Shown here: one piece after another, positions 16,159 through 25,906 of the stretch
Position numbering within the stretch: position 1 is the first letter of the stretch
Layout of the letters: each line of letters starts with the position of its first letter
From: Commensalibacter oyaizuii
GTDB lineage: Bacteria; Pseudomonadota; Alphaproteobacteria; Acetobacterales; Acetobacteraceae
NCBI RefSeq assembly: GCF_029953265.1
Contig: NZ_JASBAO010000001.1
Coordinates: forward strand, 806,001 to 870,000
Length of the DNA stretch: 64,000 nt
Reading direction: 5' to 3'
Made by a program: the position numbers and the translations under genes
Notes under the pieces: model-generated
The model's database searches: none
Told to the model about the DNA's origin: nothing
Seen by the model: the letters and a program-made list of their open reading frames with translations, nothing else

Positions 16159-19100
16159 TTATGAACTATAATAAATTTCCCTTAATTTTTTCAAAAGAAA
16201 ATAAGAACGTTGAATCCGTTTTGCAAAAGGTGTTTCACGTAAATAAACCAATTTTCCGTCAGGACGCAATTTCATATATCCATCCCCAATTCCTGCAACC
16301 CATTGGATCAATCCATTTGGATTTTTAAATTTTCCATTAAAGAACTGAACCACAACCCCCTTGGGACCAGCCTCAAGACGATGTACACCGATCTCTTTAC
16401 ATAATCGCTTTAATTTCATTACATCCAACAAGTTCGATACCTCATCAGGAATTGCACCAAAACGATCAATTAACTCGGCACGCATGGCCTCAATTTCATC
16501 TTCATTGACCATGTTTCCAATGCGACGATATAATCCAAGCCTTACAGGTAAATTAATAACGTATGTTTCGGGAATTAATACTGGCAGCCCCAAGACGATG
16601 TTAGGGCTCCAATCTTGGTCCTCAATGGTTTGGTTATTTTTCTCTGCTCGTAGGGCGGCCACGGTTTCTTCCAACATTTTTTGATATAATTCAACCCCGA
16701 CCTCGCGAATATGGCCGGATTGCTCTTCCCCCAGCAGGTTCCCTGCCCCACGTAAATCCAAATCATGTGATGCAAGAGTGAAACCCGCCCCCAGATTATC
16801 CAGCGATTGCATAATCTCCAGACGTTTTTCTGAGTTTTTGGATAGAAAATGATTTTGCGGCCATGTTAAATAAGCATACCCTCGTTGTTTACCGCGCCCC
16901 ACGCGACCACGCAATTGATAAAGTTGCCCCAGACCAAATCGATCTGCCTTGTAAATAATCAATGTATTTACCGATGGCATATCCAAACCACTTTCAACGA
17001 TATTGGTCGACAGCAATACATCGTATTTTCCATCGCTAAACTCTGTCATTACTCGTTCCAGCTCGGTCGGGGTTAATCGCCCATGGGCCTGCACTAATCG
17101 TAAATCGGGAATAATATCTAGTAATTGTTCTTGTAGGGGTTGCAAATCTTGTAATCGTGGCACCACACAAAAAGCTTGTCCCCCACGAAAACGTTCACGT
17201 TGCAATGCTTCACGAATAACAATACGATCAAAAGGCATAATAAATGTTCGCACAGCCAATCGATCTACCGGTGGTGTTGCAATTAAACTGATTTCACGCA
17301 TCCCAGTTAAAGAAAGCTGTAGCGTACGTGGCAAAGGTGTTGCTGATAGCGTCAAGACGTGAATATCTTCACGTAATGCCTTTAACTTCTCTTTATGCGC
17401 AACACCGAAATGTTGTTCTTCATCAATAATTAACATCCCTAAATTGGCAAATTGAATGTTTTTGGCCAACAGAGCATGCGTCCCAATCACAATATTTACA
17501 GAACCATCTGCAATCTCTTTTTTTACCTGGGTTGCTTCCTTGGCCGTTACCATCCGTGATAATTGTGCAATTTTAATGGGAAACCCTTCAAAACGTTTAA
17601 TAAAGGTTCGATAATGCTGACGAGAAAGCAATGTTGTTGGCACAACCACCGCCACTTGTGATCCCCCCATTGCCACAATAAAGGCTGCGCGCAATGCAAC
17701 CTCTGTCTTACCAAAACCGACGTCCCCACAAATCAAACGATCCATCGGACGACCAGAGGATAAATCCTGAAGAATATCTGCAACGGCTCTGGATTGATCT
17801 TCAGTTTCGATAAAAGGAAAACGTGCACAAAATTCTTCCCATAACCCCTCGGGCGGTATTTCGACTGAGGCTTCGCGCATCAAACGGGTTGCAGCTGTAC
17901 GCAATAAAATGTCAGCCATATCCCGTATTCTGGCCTTCATAGTGGCTTTACGTTTTTGCCAGGCTGGACTGCCCAACTTATCTAATGCCACACCTGACTG
18001 ATCCGATCCAAAACGGCTTAATAACTCAATGTTTTCAATAGGTAAAAAAAGCTTTTCCTCACCCTGATACATCAAAGAAAGACAATCGTGGGGTGCCCCA
18101 CCGATCTCTAAATTAATTAAACCTTGGTAACAACCTATGCCATACTCTTGATGAACAACTAAATCCCCTTCACTGATTTCAGAGGCGGCTGCAATAAATT
18201 GTTCGGTTTTTTTACGTTGACGTTGGGGACGTGAAATCCGTTCACCCAGTAAATCTTGCTCGGAAACCAAAACAAAATCTTCAGCGACAAATCCATGATC
18301 CAAGCCAAGAGTTAATAAACCAACCGCACCCCCTTTAAATTGTTGTACCTCTTGCCAAGTTTCAATCGATTGGGTAAGAATTTTGTGTTCTTTTAATAAA
18401 GTAGTGATCCGTTCCTTTGACCCTTTACTCCAAGCAGCGACTAGGGTTTTACGACCTGCTGAATTCCATTCAGCCACACGTTTGCCAAAAAGGGAAAATA
18501 CATTCTCACGCTCAGAAGGTGCTAGACTTTTGGCGAACATAATACCAGGTCTGCCCCCCACATCAACGCCTTCTGCCCCTTCGGGTTTAGCAAAAGGTTG
18601 AAATGAAAATACTTTATACTGGCCAATTAAATGATCCCATTCTTCACGATTTAAATAATGAAAGGATGGAGACAATGGACGATAGGGAACTTCTGTTGGT
18701 CTTACAGGTAATTTTCGAGCCTCATAATGATCAGTGATCATTTCCAATCGAGGTTGCAAACTTTCCTCAGCTTGATGAGCAAAGGATAAAGAAAGATTGG
18801 GAACATAATCAAAAAAAGTTTCCATCTTTTCATGAAACAAGGGTAACCAATGTTCAATCCCCTGATAACGCCTGCCATTAGAAATTGCATCATACAGTGG
18901 ATCGCTAGTGGCGGTTGAACCAAATAACTCGCGCCATCTGGTTCGAAATCGTGCAATACTTTCTTCGTCAAGAGAATAATCCGCTGTAGGACGTAAAATT
19001 AACGCATCAATTGATCGGGTTGAGCGTTGGCTTAGTGGATCAAAACAACGAATTGAATCCACTTCGTCCCCAAATAAATCCAGACGCACGGGTTCATCCT

Positions 19101-19635
19101 CACCCGCTAAATAAATATCAAACAAGTGTCCACGAATTGCAAATTCCCCAGCCTCCATCACCGTGTCAGTACGATTGTATCCTTGGGATACCAATAACTC
19201 GACCAAGAACTCTTGATCTAGACTGTCCCCTTTTTTAAGATTTAAAGCACGACCTGAAAACACAGAACGCGGTGCAACTTTTTGAATTAATGCTGAAACA
19301 GTCGTTAAAACAATTCGTGGCGTTGTAACGGGTTCCAGTAAACGTGTCAGGGTTGCAACCCGTTCAGACGTAATAGTTTTATTGGGAGATACGCGATCAT
19401 AAGGAAGGCAATCCCAACCAGGGAAACGTAATACTTCTAAGGTTGGATCGATAAAGTTGAGATAGTCAACCAATCTGGTCATTTCTGTGTCATTACGCGC
19501 CACATGGACCAGGGTCTTCTTGTCTTTAGTAAAACATTCCAGCGCATGACGACGTAATAAAAACGCGTCATACCCATCAGGCACACCCCATATTGGCAAA
19601 AAATGACGTTGCTGTTCTGAAGAGGCGTCCCCCAT
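16159..19635 (-). CDS. mfd: Mfd transcription-repair coupling factor
   Basis: 1158 residues, full length. Mfd removes RNA polymerase stalled at DNA damage and recruits UvrA. The N-terminus is the UvrB-like module. The RNA polymerase interaction and D5 region is seen at GDLVVHQEYGIGCYQGL, about residues 487-503. The RecG-like motor has Walker A GDVGFGKT near residue 636 and the DEEQ box near 735, then the SATPLPRTL and QLRGRVGRG motifs. The C-terminal TRCF domain is present. It begins 11 bases after sdhE ends, so sdhE-mfd is one operon, divergent to recG across about 50 bases. The terminator is at 16108-16141. Confidence 0.97.
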   Translation of the reverse strand: MGDASSEQQRHFLPIWGVPDGYDAFLLRRHALECFTKDKKTLVHVARNDTEMTRLVDYLNFIDPTLEVLRFPGWDCLPYDRVSPNKTITSERVATLTRLLEPVTTPRIVLTTVSALIQKVAPRSVFSGRALNLKKGDSLDQEFLVELLVSQGYNRTDTVMEAGEFAIRGHLFDIYLAGEDEPVRLDLFGDEVDSIRCFDPLSQRSTRSIDALILRPTADYSLDEESIARFRTRWRELFGSTATSDPLYDAISNGRRYQGIEHWLPLFHEKMETFFDYVPNLSLSFAHQAEESLQPRLEMITDHYEARKLPVRPTEVPYRPLSPSFHYLNREEWDHLIGQYKVFSFQPFAKPEGAEGVDVGGRPGIMFAKSLAPSERENVFSLFGKRVAEWNSAGRKTLVAAWSKGSKERITTLLKEHKILTQSIETWQEVQQFKGGAVGLLTLGLDHGFVAEDFVLVSEQDLLGERISRPQRQRKKTEQFIAAASEISEGDLVVHQEYGIGCYQGLINLEIGGAPHDCLSLMYQGEEKLFLPIENIELLSRFGSDQSGVALDKLGSPAWQKRKATMKARIRDMADILLRTAATRLMREASVEIPPEGLWEEFCARFPFIETEDQSRAVADILQDLSSGRPMDRLICGDVGFGKTEVALRAAFIVAMGGSQVAVVVPTTLLSRQHYRTFIKRFEGFPIKIAQLSRMVTAKEATQVKKEIADGSVNIVIGTHALLAKNIQFANLGMLIIDEEQHFGVAHKEKLKALREDIHVLTLSATPLPRTLQLSLTGMREISLIATPPVDRLAVRTFIMPFDRIVIREALQRERFRGGQAFCVVPRLQDLQPLQEQLLDIIPDLRLVQAHGRLTPTELERVMTEFSDGKYDVLLSTNIVESGLDMPSVNTLIIYKADRFGLGQLYQLRGRVGRGKQRGYAYLTWPQNHFLSKNSEKRLEIMQSLDNLGAGFTLASHDLDLRGAGNLLGEEQSGHIREVGVELYQKMLEETVAALRAEKNNQTIEDQDWSPNIVLGLPVLIPETYVINLPVRLGLYRRIGNMVNEDEIEAMRAELIDRFGAIPDEVSNLLDVMKLKRLCKEIGVHRLEAGPKGVVVQFFNGKFKNPNGLIQWVAGIGDGYMKLRPDGKLVYLRETPFAKRIQRSYFLLKKLREIYYSS

Positions 19636-19646
19636 CCATCGTCTCC

Positions 19647-19943
19647 TTACTTATTGTTATTAGAATGTATTGTTTTAGCAAACTGAACCATTTGCTGCAC
19701 CATTGGACTGTTAACATCCGCTGGTATTGACTTAAATCCTGTAAGCCATAAAGTCAAATCTGCATCCTCGAATGTCATAATTCGCTCTAATTCATCTAAA
19801 TCTTGTTCATTCATATGATCGATATAATATTTGGCAAAAGAACCAATTAACAAATCTGCTTCAAACGTACCGCGATGATTGGCCTGATATAAAATACGAC
19901 GTTTGCGAATCTCTAAAGGGGACATATTTTCTTTTTGCTCCAT
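19647..19943 (-). CDS. sdhE: SdhE, succinate dehydrogenase FAD assembly factor
   Basis: 98 residues of the SDHAF2/SdhE family, a small helical protein that helps attach FAD covalently to the SdhA flavoprotein. The essential RGxxE motif is Arg24-Gly25-Thr-Phe-Glu28 in NHRGTFEADLLIG. The later LDELERIMTFEDADLTLWL part is also typical. It is first in the sdhE-mfd operon. The ATG at 19943 is the longer of two possible starts; MSPLEIRKRR, seven codons downstream, is equally close to the family's usual length (about 90). Confidence 0.93.
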   Translation of the reverse strand: MEQKENMSPLEIRKRRILYQANHRGTFEADLLIGSFAKYYIDHMNEQDLDELERIMTFEDADLTLWLTGFKSIPADVNSPMVQQMVQFAKTIHSNNNK

Positions 19944-19997
19944 AATACAAGATATTCTATAGTGACAACATTCTTTTTATTCTAGCCGAGCCAATCC

Positions 19998-22112
19998 ATG
20001 GTTACCCCCCCTCTTTCTGCAACCCTACATCTTTCCCTAGCCCCAATACTGGCACCTTTACATGATTTAGAAGGAATTGGTCCAAAGTTAAGCCAACTTA
20101 TAAAACATGCGGTGGGAGGGGATCGAATTGTCGACTTATTATTTCACTTGCCTGATAATTTAGTTGATCGACGATATCGCCCTCAATTAAAAAATGCAAT
20201 CCCTGGGAAAATTGTAACCATTAAAGTGCAAACGACCCATATTCAAAGACCCCAACGCAGTAAACAACCTTGGCGCGTCAATGTTACTGATGGAACGGGT
20301 ACAGCAGAATTGGTCTTTTTTTCTCAATGGCAAGCAAAAAAGGTTCAAGCACAATCCTCTATCATTGTTTCTGGGTTGCTTGAAACATACAATAATCGCT
20401 TACAAATTACCAATCCCCATTACCTTGAGCCCATTGAAAATGAATATGCTGTTCCCTTAATTGAACCAGTATGGCCTTTAACTGCGGGATTATTTCACAA
20501 AAATCTTTACAAAGCCTTAAGGTTAGCATTAAAACGCTGCCCTGTATTGCCTGAGTGGCTGGATATAGAACTAATCAAACAACATCAATGGCCAACTTTT
20601 AAAGAAGCACTTCATTTATTACACTTCCCTGGGGATTTTCCTAATTTGTTTGATGATCAATCTTACGAAGCCGCGGCCAGCCGCGCACGTTCACGATTGG
20701 CTTTTGATGAATTATTTGCTCAACAATTAGCTATTGGACAGGCAAAACACTCTGTCCAACGAATTTCTGGCCGATCTTTAATTGGCAATCATAATTTAAC
20801 TACTCAAGCCCTTAAAAACTTTGGCTTTCCCCTTACCCAAGCCCAAGAAAAAGCGATAAATGAGATCAAGCAAGACTTGGAACGTCCCTTTCGCATGTTA
20901 CGATTATTACAAGGGGATGTTGGCGCAGGAAAAACAATCGTGGCACTTATCACCGCTTTGCATGCAGTTGAAGCCGGTTACCAAGTCGCTATTATGGCCC
21001 CAACAGAAATCTTGGCAAAACAGCATTTCCATACTTTTTCAAAGCTAGCCCCCGTTGAAAGTGTTTACCTTAGTGGTGCTGTTAAAGGAAATGCCCGTAA
21101 AGAGGTTCTAGAAAAGATCAAAGCTGGCAATGGGAAAATAGCCATCGGCACACACGCTTTATTTCAAGAAGGGGTAGAATTTAATAATCTGGCTTTAGTT
21201 ATTATTGACGAACAACATCGCTTTGGTGTCGAGCAACGGATTAAACTAGGTGATAAAGGCGAAAATACTGATATTTTGGTTATGACTGCCACCCCTATTC
21301 CCAGAACCTTGCTATTAACACGGTGGGGGGAACTGCAAGTCAGCCGCTTGACCGAAAAACCTGTGGGGCGAAAACCTATACAAACCACACTGCATACCCT
21401 CAGTAGCATGGACAAAGTCATTCAAGGTATAGAACGCGCCCTTCATCAAGGCTGCCAAATCTTTTGGGTGTGTCCTTTGGTCGAAGAAAGTGAAGTTATG
21501 GATCTAGCAGCCGCCAAAGACCGCTATAACGCACTTAAACATTATTTTGGCGATCATCAGGTTGGTCTGGCCCACGGTCAACAAGAAAGCCAAGAACGTC
21601 AGAATGCACTGGATCAGTTTGCCCAAGGACACACCAAAATACTGGTTGCAACCACCGTTATTGAGGTTGGTGTTGATATTCCCAACGCTAATATTATGGT
21701 CATTGAACACGCCGAACGTTTTGGATTGGCACAATTGCATCAGCTACGCGGGCGTGTGGGACGGGGTTCAAAACAATCTTATTGTTTGTTGTTACATGAT
21801 GATACGCTAAATTATACGGCAAAAAAGCGTCTTGCCTTATTACGAGACACTGAGGATGGTTTTTTAATTGCTGACGAAGATTTTAAAATTCGTGGCGGCG
21901 GAGAGGTCACTGGACGTAGGCAATCTGGATTACCAGATTTTAAAGTTGTAGACGAAATTCGATTAGAGCAGTGGATCAACCCCGCATGGCAACAGGCCCA
22001 ACTGTGGATAGAACACGAAAAAACAGCTTCACCCACCCATAAAGAGGCAATAGAATGTTTGTTACGAATATTTGGTAAAAATGATTCTGGGCGGTTATTG
22101 CGTTCTGGATAA
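19998..22112 (+). CDS. recG: RecG ATP-dependent DNA helicase
   Basis: 704 residues. RecG remodels stalled replication forks and Holliday junctions. The N-terminal wedge/OB domain (PLHDLEGIGPKLSQL, then VRRYRPQL-like DRRYRPQLKNAIPGK) is followed by helicase motifs: Walker A GDVGAGKT near residue 306, DEQH near 403, MTATPIPRTLL, and QLRGRVGRGSKQSYC. The C-terminal GGGEVTGRRQSG element is present. It is divergent from sdhE-mfd, an arrangement common in alphaproteobacteria. The ATG at 19998 is slightly upstream of a possible second start and gives the expected length. Confidence 0.97.
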   Translation: MVTPPLSATLHLSLAPILAPLHDLEGIGPKLSQLIKHAVGGDRIVDLLFHLPDNLVDRRYRPQLKNAIPGKIVTIKVQTTHIQRPQRSKQPWRVNVTDGTGTAELVFFSQWQAKKVQAQSSIIVSGLLETYNNRLQITNPHYLEPIENEYAVPLIEPVWPLTAGLFHKNLYKALRLALKRCPVLPEWLDIELIKQHQWPTFKEALHLLHFPGDFPNLFDDQSYEAAASRARSRLAFDELFAQQLAIGQAKHSVQRISGRSLIGNHNLTTQALKNFGFPLTQAQEKAINEIKQDLERPFRMLRLLQGDVGAGKTIVALITALHAVEAGYQVAIMAPTEILAKQHFHTFSKLAPVESVYLSGAVKGNARKEVLEKIKAGNGKIAIGTHALFQEGVEFNNLALVIIDEQHRFGVEQRIKLGDKGENTDILVMTATPIPRTLLLTRWGELQVSRLTEKPVGRKPIQTTLHTLSSMDKVIQGIERALHQGCQIFWVCPLVEESEVMDLAAAKDRYNALKHYFGDHQVGLAHGQQESQERQNALDQFAQGHTKILVATTVIEVGVDIPNANIMVIEHAERFGLAQLHQLRGRVGRGSKQSYCLLLHDDTLNYTAKKRLALLRDTEDGFLIADEDFKIRGGGEVTGRRQSGLPDFKVVDEIRLEQWINPAWQQAQLWIEHEKTASPTHKEAIECLLRIFGKNDSGRLLRSG

Positions 22113-22702
22113 TCAATTTAGTTAAGAAGTATAAACACATCTTTATGATTTACCTGTAAGCTATAAAAAACTTTAAGCATTTTGTGCGAAAACTGATTAA
22201 AATATAAAAAAAACTAAATTTTAGCAGCATTGCATGTGAAGCTCTTAAATTTGTGCCACCTATCGATGAAAAAATAAGCCCGTAACTATACTTTTTGATA
22301 TATATTAACCAATAGCAAAAGAATATTACAACTGGGCACGTTACTAAAGAGATGCAGAAACTTATTAATAAGTATAAATTAAAAAAATGATCACAATCCA
22401 TAGGATAAAATAGAGAAAATTCCGTCCCCAATGATAAACCTGTATAACAATAAGATGAACAAAGCGAACAAAAGTTCAAGGGTCTTTCGAAACTGGATGA
22501 AAAAACTTAATATTACTAATACGTCTATTAAATAGTATAAAAGCTATAAATAAAATCACTCCTACCTTGCTATTGATACTTTTTACATTCAGCAGCTGCT
22601 ATTACCCACCCCACTTATAAAGCAAAGGCGTAACTATTGATAAGTGTATAAAAACCTTATTTTCCTTTGCTTTATGTCGATAAAAATTGCTTTAATTTTA
22701 AG
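22113..22702. other. Intergenic stretch of about 590 bases with one long-loop inverted repeat
   Basis: I see no convincing gene. A minus-strand frame at 22150-22479 has a TTG start, no ribosome site and a Phe/Cys/Tyr-rich sequence, so I do not accept it. A perfect 12-base inverted repeat (22617-22628 with 22664-22675) lies just after the qmcA stop on the minus strand with a 35-base loop, and may be part of a 3' structure of that transcript. Confidence 0.4.
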
Positions 22703-23692
22703 CTAAGAGAAATTGTTTTCAGTATTCCATGAAAAGTTTGTGCTGTTTTTTTCCTTAAGTTGACTTTTCCCTCCAACACTCTCTGTTGTTGTTCCCAATA
22801 TAACCCCTGCATTGATTAAACTACCTATTGATTGCGATAACTCTGAGGGCATCGCAACAATTTTAGTATTATTACTTTGGGATAAAGCGGACAAGGCATC
22901 CACATAACGTGTTGCTAATTGGAAATTTAAGGCGGCCTGCCCTCCTTCACCACTGATACTTTCTGCAAGAAGCTGGTTGGCCTTTTTTGTTCCCTCTGCC
23001 AAGGATATGGCAGCAGCGGCCTGCCTTGTCGCAGATTCTTGTTCGGCCTCAGCCCTTAAAATCGTGGACTGTTTGATCCCTTCTGCCTCTAAAATAGCGG
23101 CCTGTTTATTTCCTGCTGCTCTTGTTTCAATGGCTTTACGTTGACGTTCTGCAGCGGCTTGTTGCTCCATTGCCCCCTGCATCGAGGCCGAAGGGGCAAT
23201 ATCTTGAATCTCTATGGAGCGTAAAATTAATCCCCAGTCCGTCATTTGATCGGCCATAACACCCAACAATTCAGCCTTGATAATATCTCTGGAAGATAGA
23301 CTTTCATCCAAATCCATTTTACCAATTGTTGCCCGCAACGACGTCATTGCAAGACTGGATGTTGCCTGTTCGTAATCTTCGACCCCGTAGGCTGCTTTTT
23401 GTGGATCGGCAATTTTTACGAAACAAATAGCATTCACTGTAACAACAGCATTATCACGAGTAATAACATCCTGACTGGGAACTTCTAGAATCTGATCTTT
23501 GTTTGATAAACGATAAGCAACCCTATCGATATAAGGAACAACAATATTTAATCCCGCGCCCAATGTTTGCTTGTATTTACCCAATCTTTCGACAATCCAC
23601 TGCTGACCTTGGGGAACGATACGAACGCCTTTGGATAAAGTTACCACTACAGCAATTAATATCATAATAATTGCGACAAACCCTGTACTCAT
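22703..23692 (-). CDS. qmcA: QmcA/stomatin-like SPFH-domain membrane protein
   Basis: The start at ATG 23692 has AGGGA eight bases upstream and gives 329 residues; an upstream ATG at 23710 is in frame but less likely. The N-terminal membrane hairpin (TGFVAIIMILIAVVVTLS) precedes an SPFH band (RIVPQGQQWIVERLGKYKQT through VTVNAICFVKIADP). A long charged helix rich in Ala, Glu and Gln follows (RQRKAIETRAAGNKQAAILE). These proteins form membrane microdomain scaffolds and oligomers and often interact with FtsH-type proteases. The gene follows nfeD at once (stop at 23713), the usual nfeD-SPFH operon where the NfeD OB domain works with the SPFH ring. Confidence 0.93.
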   Translation of the reverse strand: MSTGFVAIIMILIAVVVTLSKGVRIVPQGQQWIVERLGKYKQTLGAGLNIVVPYIDRVAYRLSNKDQILEVPSQDVITRDNAVVTVNAICFVKIADPQKAAYGVEDYEQATSSLAMTSLRATIGKMDLDESLSSRDIIKAELLGVMADQMTDWGLILRSIEIQDIAPSASMQGAMEQQAAAERQRKAIETRAAGNKQAAILEAEGIKQSTILRAEAEQESATRQAAAAISLAEGTKKANQLLAESISGEGGQAALNFQLATRYVDALSALSQSNNTKIVAMPSELSQSIGSLINAGVILGTTTESVGGKSQLKEKNSTNFSWNTENNFS

Positions 23693-23712
23693 ACAAAATT
23701 CCCTATACACAT

Positions 23713-24171
23713 TTATATTGTTTGTTTTTTCTGAAAATCGACACGCAGCAAGGTAGGATTAATTTTTTCGGTAACGATTACACGCGTATCTGCGGGAATA
23801 TAACTGTTAGAAATACAAGACCATTGTGACATTCCCTGAATGGGTTTTTGTAGCAATATTACCCCATTTTGTTGATCATCACATGCGGTTGCTAAAATTC
23901 CGATTTGCCCAACGATTTCATTATCAAAACTGTGATGAGGCGTATCACGTTTAGAAAACCATACCCACAACCCACTGCATATAATCACTGCGACGACCCA
24001 AAATAGGATTTGTAATTCAATCGATAAATTGGGATAAACGAATGATAAAATTGTGGGAACAATTGCTGCTAAAGCCATCCATGATGCAAAAAAGGTTGTG
24101 GTGCATAATTCTATAAGTAAAAAAGCCACCCCTATCACAACCCATATCCACCACAATGATTCGATATTCAT
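23713..24171 (-). CDS. NfeD family short membrane protein
   Basis: 152 residues. Two or three transmembrane helices at the N-terminus (SLWWIWVVIGVAFLLIELCT, then LAAIVPTILSF and ILFWVVAVIIC) lead to a small C-terminal OB-fold (EIVGQIGILATACDDQQNGVIL through RVIVTEKINPTLLRV). This is the short NfeD class without a protease domain, which partners SPFH proteins. The ATG has AGAGG six bases upstream. It is the first gene of the pair with qmcA. Confidence 0.9.
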   Translation of the reverse strand: MNIESLWWIWVVIGVAFLLIELCTTTFFASWMALAAIVPTILSFVYPNLSIELQILFWVVAVIICSGLWVWFSKRDTPHHSFDNEIVGQIGILATACDDQQNGVILLQKPIQGMSQWSCISNSYIPADTRVIVTEKINPTLLRVDFQKKQTI

Positions 24172-24310
24172 TGATGCACCTCTTTACTTATCCCTATCAT
24201 TACTACGAATGTGTCAGTCGTTTATACTAATTTCTACAAAATAGCTATAATTCAAATCAAATACAGTTTAATTGAAAAAATCCGATACGACATTTAAATG
24301 CAGATCAAAG

Positions 24311-24346
24311 TTGACATTTATTATCTAAATAGGTAGATCGGTCTAC
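24311..24346 (+). promoter_or_regulatory. Promoter and TetR-type operator before the TetR-DMT pair
   Basis: TTGACA at 24311-24316 is a consensus -35. The palindrome GTAGA-TCGG-TCTAC at 24333-24346 falls where the -10 should be and matches the style of TetR operators (TAGACCG-type half-sites). It lies 23 bases before the regulator's ATG, so autorepression is likely. Confidence 0.6.
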
Positions 24347-24368
24347 ATACTGTTGTAATGGATATATT

Positions 24369-24959
24369 ATGAAACACTCAAAGACCCCACCTATCAAAAA
24401 TGCCAGAGAAAAAATATTAGATGCGGCTGCTAACTTGTTTTATGAACATGGCATCACAGCCACAGGTATCGATACCATCGTTAAAAAAGCAAATGTTGCC
24501 AAAAAAAGCCTTTACAATAACTTTGCCTCAAAAGCAGATTTAATTACGCAATACATTGACATTCGTCACCAAGAATGGCTGAATTTATACGAAAAACGAC
24601 TGAGCCATGCCAATACATCTGTTGAAAAAATACTAGCCGTTTTTGATGCTTATATTGATCATGCTGAACGTGGGTACGATCATGGATTTCGAGGATGCGG
24701 ATTATTAAATGCTGCTGCAGAATTGCCCGCCAACGCCCCAGGCAGAAAGATTGTCAAAAATCACAAGGAAACAATTGAAAAACTCCTCTACGATCATTTA
24801 TGTGAATGTTCTGATTACAACCGTAGTCAGGCCGATATATTAGCCAAGCACTTGTCATTTTTATTGGAAGGTGCCATTACACGCTCTGGGTTAGCGGGGA
24901 ACAGCGACTTAATCATTCAAGCCAAACAAATTGCTATTTCTTTGCTAGATCAATCATGA
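24369..24959 (+). CDS. TetR/AcrR family transcriptional regulator
   Basis: 196 residues. The HTH at residues about 12-58 (ILDAAANLFYEHGITATGID, then VAKKSLYNNFASKADLI) is a textbook TetR DNA-binding domain. The helical C-terminal domain (GFRGCGLLNAAAELP) resembles the group that senses small molecules and controls neighbouring transporters. Its stop overlaps the start of the DMT transporter (ATGA), so repressor and transporter are one operon, and the palindrome at 24333-24346 is the likely operator. Confidence 0.92.
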   Translation: MKHSKTPPIKNAREKILDAAANLFYEHGITATGIDTIVKKANVAKKSLYNNFASKADLITQYIDIRHQEWLNLYEKRLSHANTSVEKILAVFDAYIDHAERGYDHGFRGCGLLNAAAELPANAPGRKIVKNHKETIEKLLYDHLCECSDYNRSQADILAKHLSFLLEGAITRSGLAGNSDLIIQAKQIAISLLDQS

Positions 24960-25906
24960 ACAATCGTAATCATTCAAAACAATATATATACGGTATAGTT
25001 TGTATTATATTTTCTTCATTTTTATGGGGAACCACTGGGGTTGCTGCTACCTTTGCCCCTACTGTCAGTGCTATTGCCATCGGGGCCGCTGCCATGGGAT
25101 TTGGGGGGTTATTACAAGCTGGATTTCACAGTCGTATAATTTGTAAATATAAATCTGCCTTGCGTAAACAGTGGATTTATATCGTATTGGGTGGACTTGC
25201 CGTTGCGATTTACCCGTTGGCTTTTTATAAATCCATGAACATGGCTGGGGTTGCTATTGGCAATGTTGTATCTATTGGTTCAGCCCCTATTATCACCGCC
25301 TTTATTGAAGCGATATTGGATCGTCAGAAAATCACTTTAAAATGGGGGACTGGGGCAATATTTGGATGTATAGGCATTGCATTATTATCATACCCCCATC
25401 ATCAACAATCAGGGCACATAATATCCCAGACCAATTCAACAATGTTTATTGGTGTCGTCATGGGTTTAATTGCTGGATTCACATATGCATTTTATTCATG
25501 GGCTGCACGGCGATTGATTCAAAATAATATTCCGTCTCAGGCTGCTATGGGCAGTATATTTGGTATAGGTGGTACTTTATTAATGCCTGTTTTAATAGCA
25601 ACAGGCGGCTCTTTTTTAACCTCTTGGCAAAATATCAGTGTTGGTATTTATATGGCGTGTATTCCGATGTTTTTAGGATATGTTGGTTTTGGTTATGGTT
25701 TAAAAAATGTAAAAGCCAGCATTGCAACCACTATTACTTTATTGGAACCTGTGGTTGCAACTCTTCTTGCGGTTACTATTGTCAAAGAACAGCTATCTCC
25801 CACAGGGTGGATGGGAATTACTTTGATCATCATTTGTCTAATTATTATCACATGGCCATCTAGAAAATTGATATCATGTCATTCTAAAAATCGTTTAATA
25901 TCTTAG
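24956..25906 (+). CDS. EamA/DMT family transporter, probable small-molecule exporter
   Basis: 316 residues with ten transmembrane helices in two EamA repeats (first from SSFLWGTTGVAATFAP, second from GVVMGLIAGFTYAFYSWAARRL). This is the architecture of drug/metabolite exporters of the RhaT-YdcZ superfamily. It starts within the last codons of the TetR gene, implying export of whatever the regulator senses. Its 3' end overlaps that of the convergent SHOCT-domain gene by 23 bases. Confidence 0.9.
   Translation: MNNRNHSKQYIYGIVCIIFSSFLWGTTGVAATFAPTVSAIAIGAAAMGFGGLLQAGFHSRIICKYKSALRKQWIYIVLGGLAVAIYPLAFYKSMNMAGVAIGNVVSIGSAPIITAFIEAILDRQKITLKWGTGAIFGCIGIALLSYPHHQQSGHIISQTNSTMFIGVVMGLIAGFTYAFYSWAARRLIQNNIPSQAAMGSIFGIGGTLLMPVLIATGGSFLTSWQNISVGIYMACIPMFLGYVGFGYGLKNVKASIATTITLLEPVVATLLAVTIVKEQLSPTGWMGITLIIICLIIITWPSRKLISCHSKNRLIS

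Noticed and set aside
17003-17362. Long open frames on the strand opposite mfd
   Set aside because: They are antisense to conserved helicase motifs of mfd and have atypical composition. They are shadow frames only.
22150-22479. 109-codon open frame on the minus strand after recG
   Set aside because: TTG start, no ribosome site, very rich in Phe, Cys, Tyr and Ser as expected from AT-rich non-coding DNA. It could be a small membrane protein but evidence is too weak.
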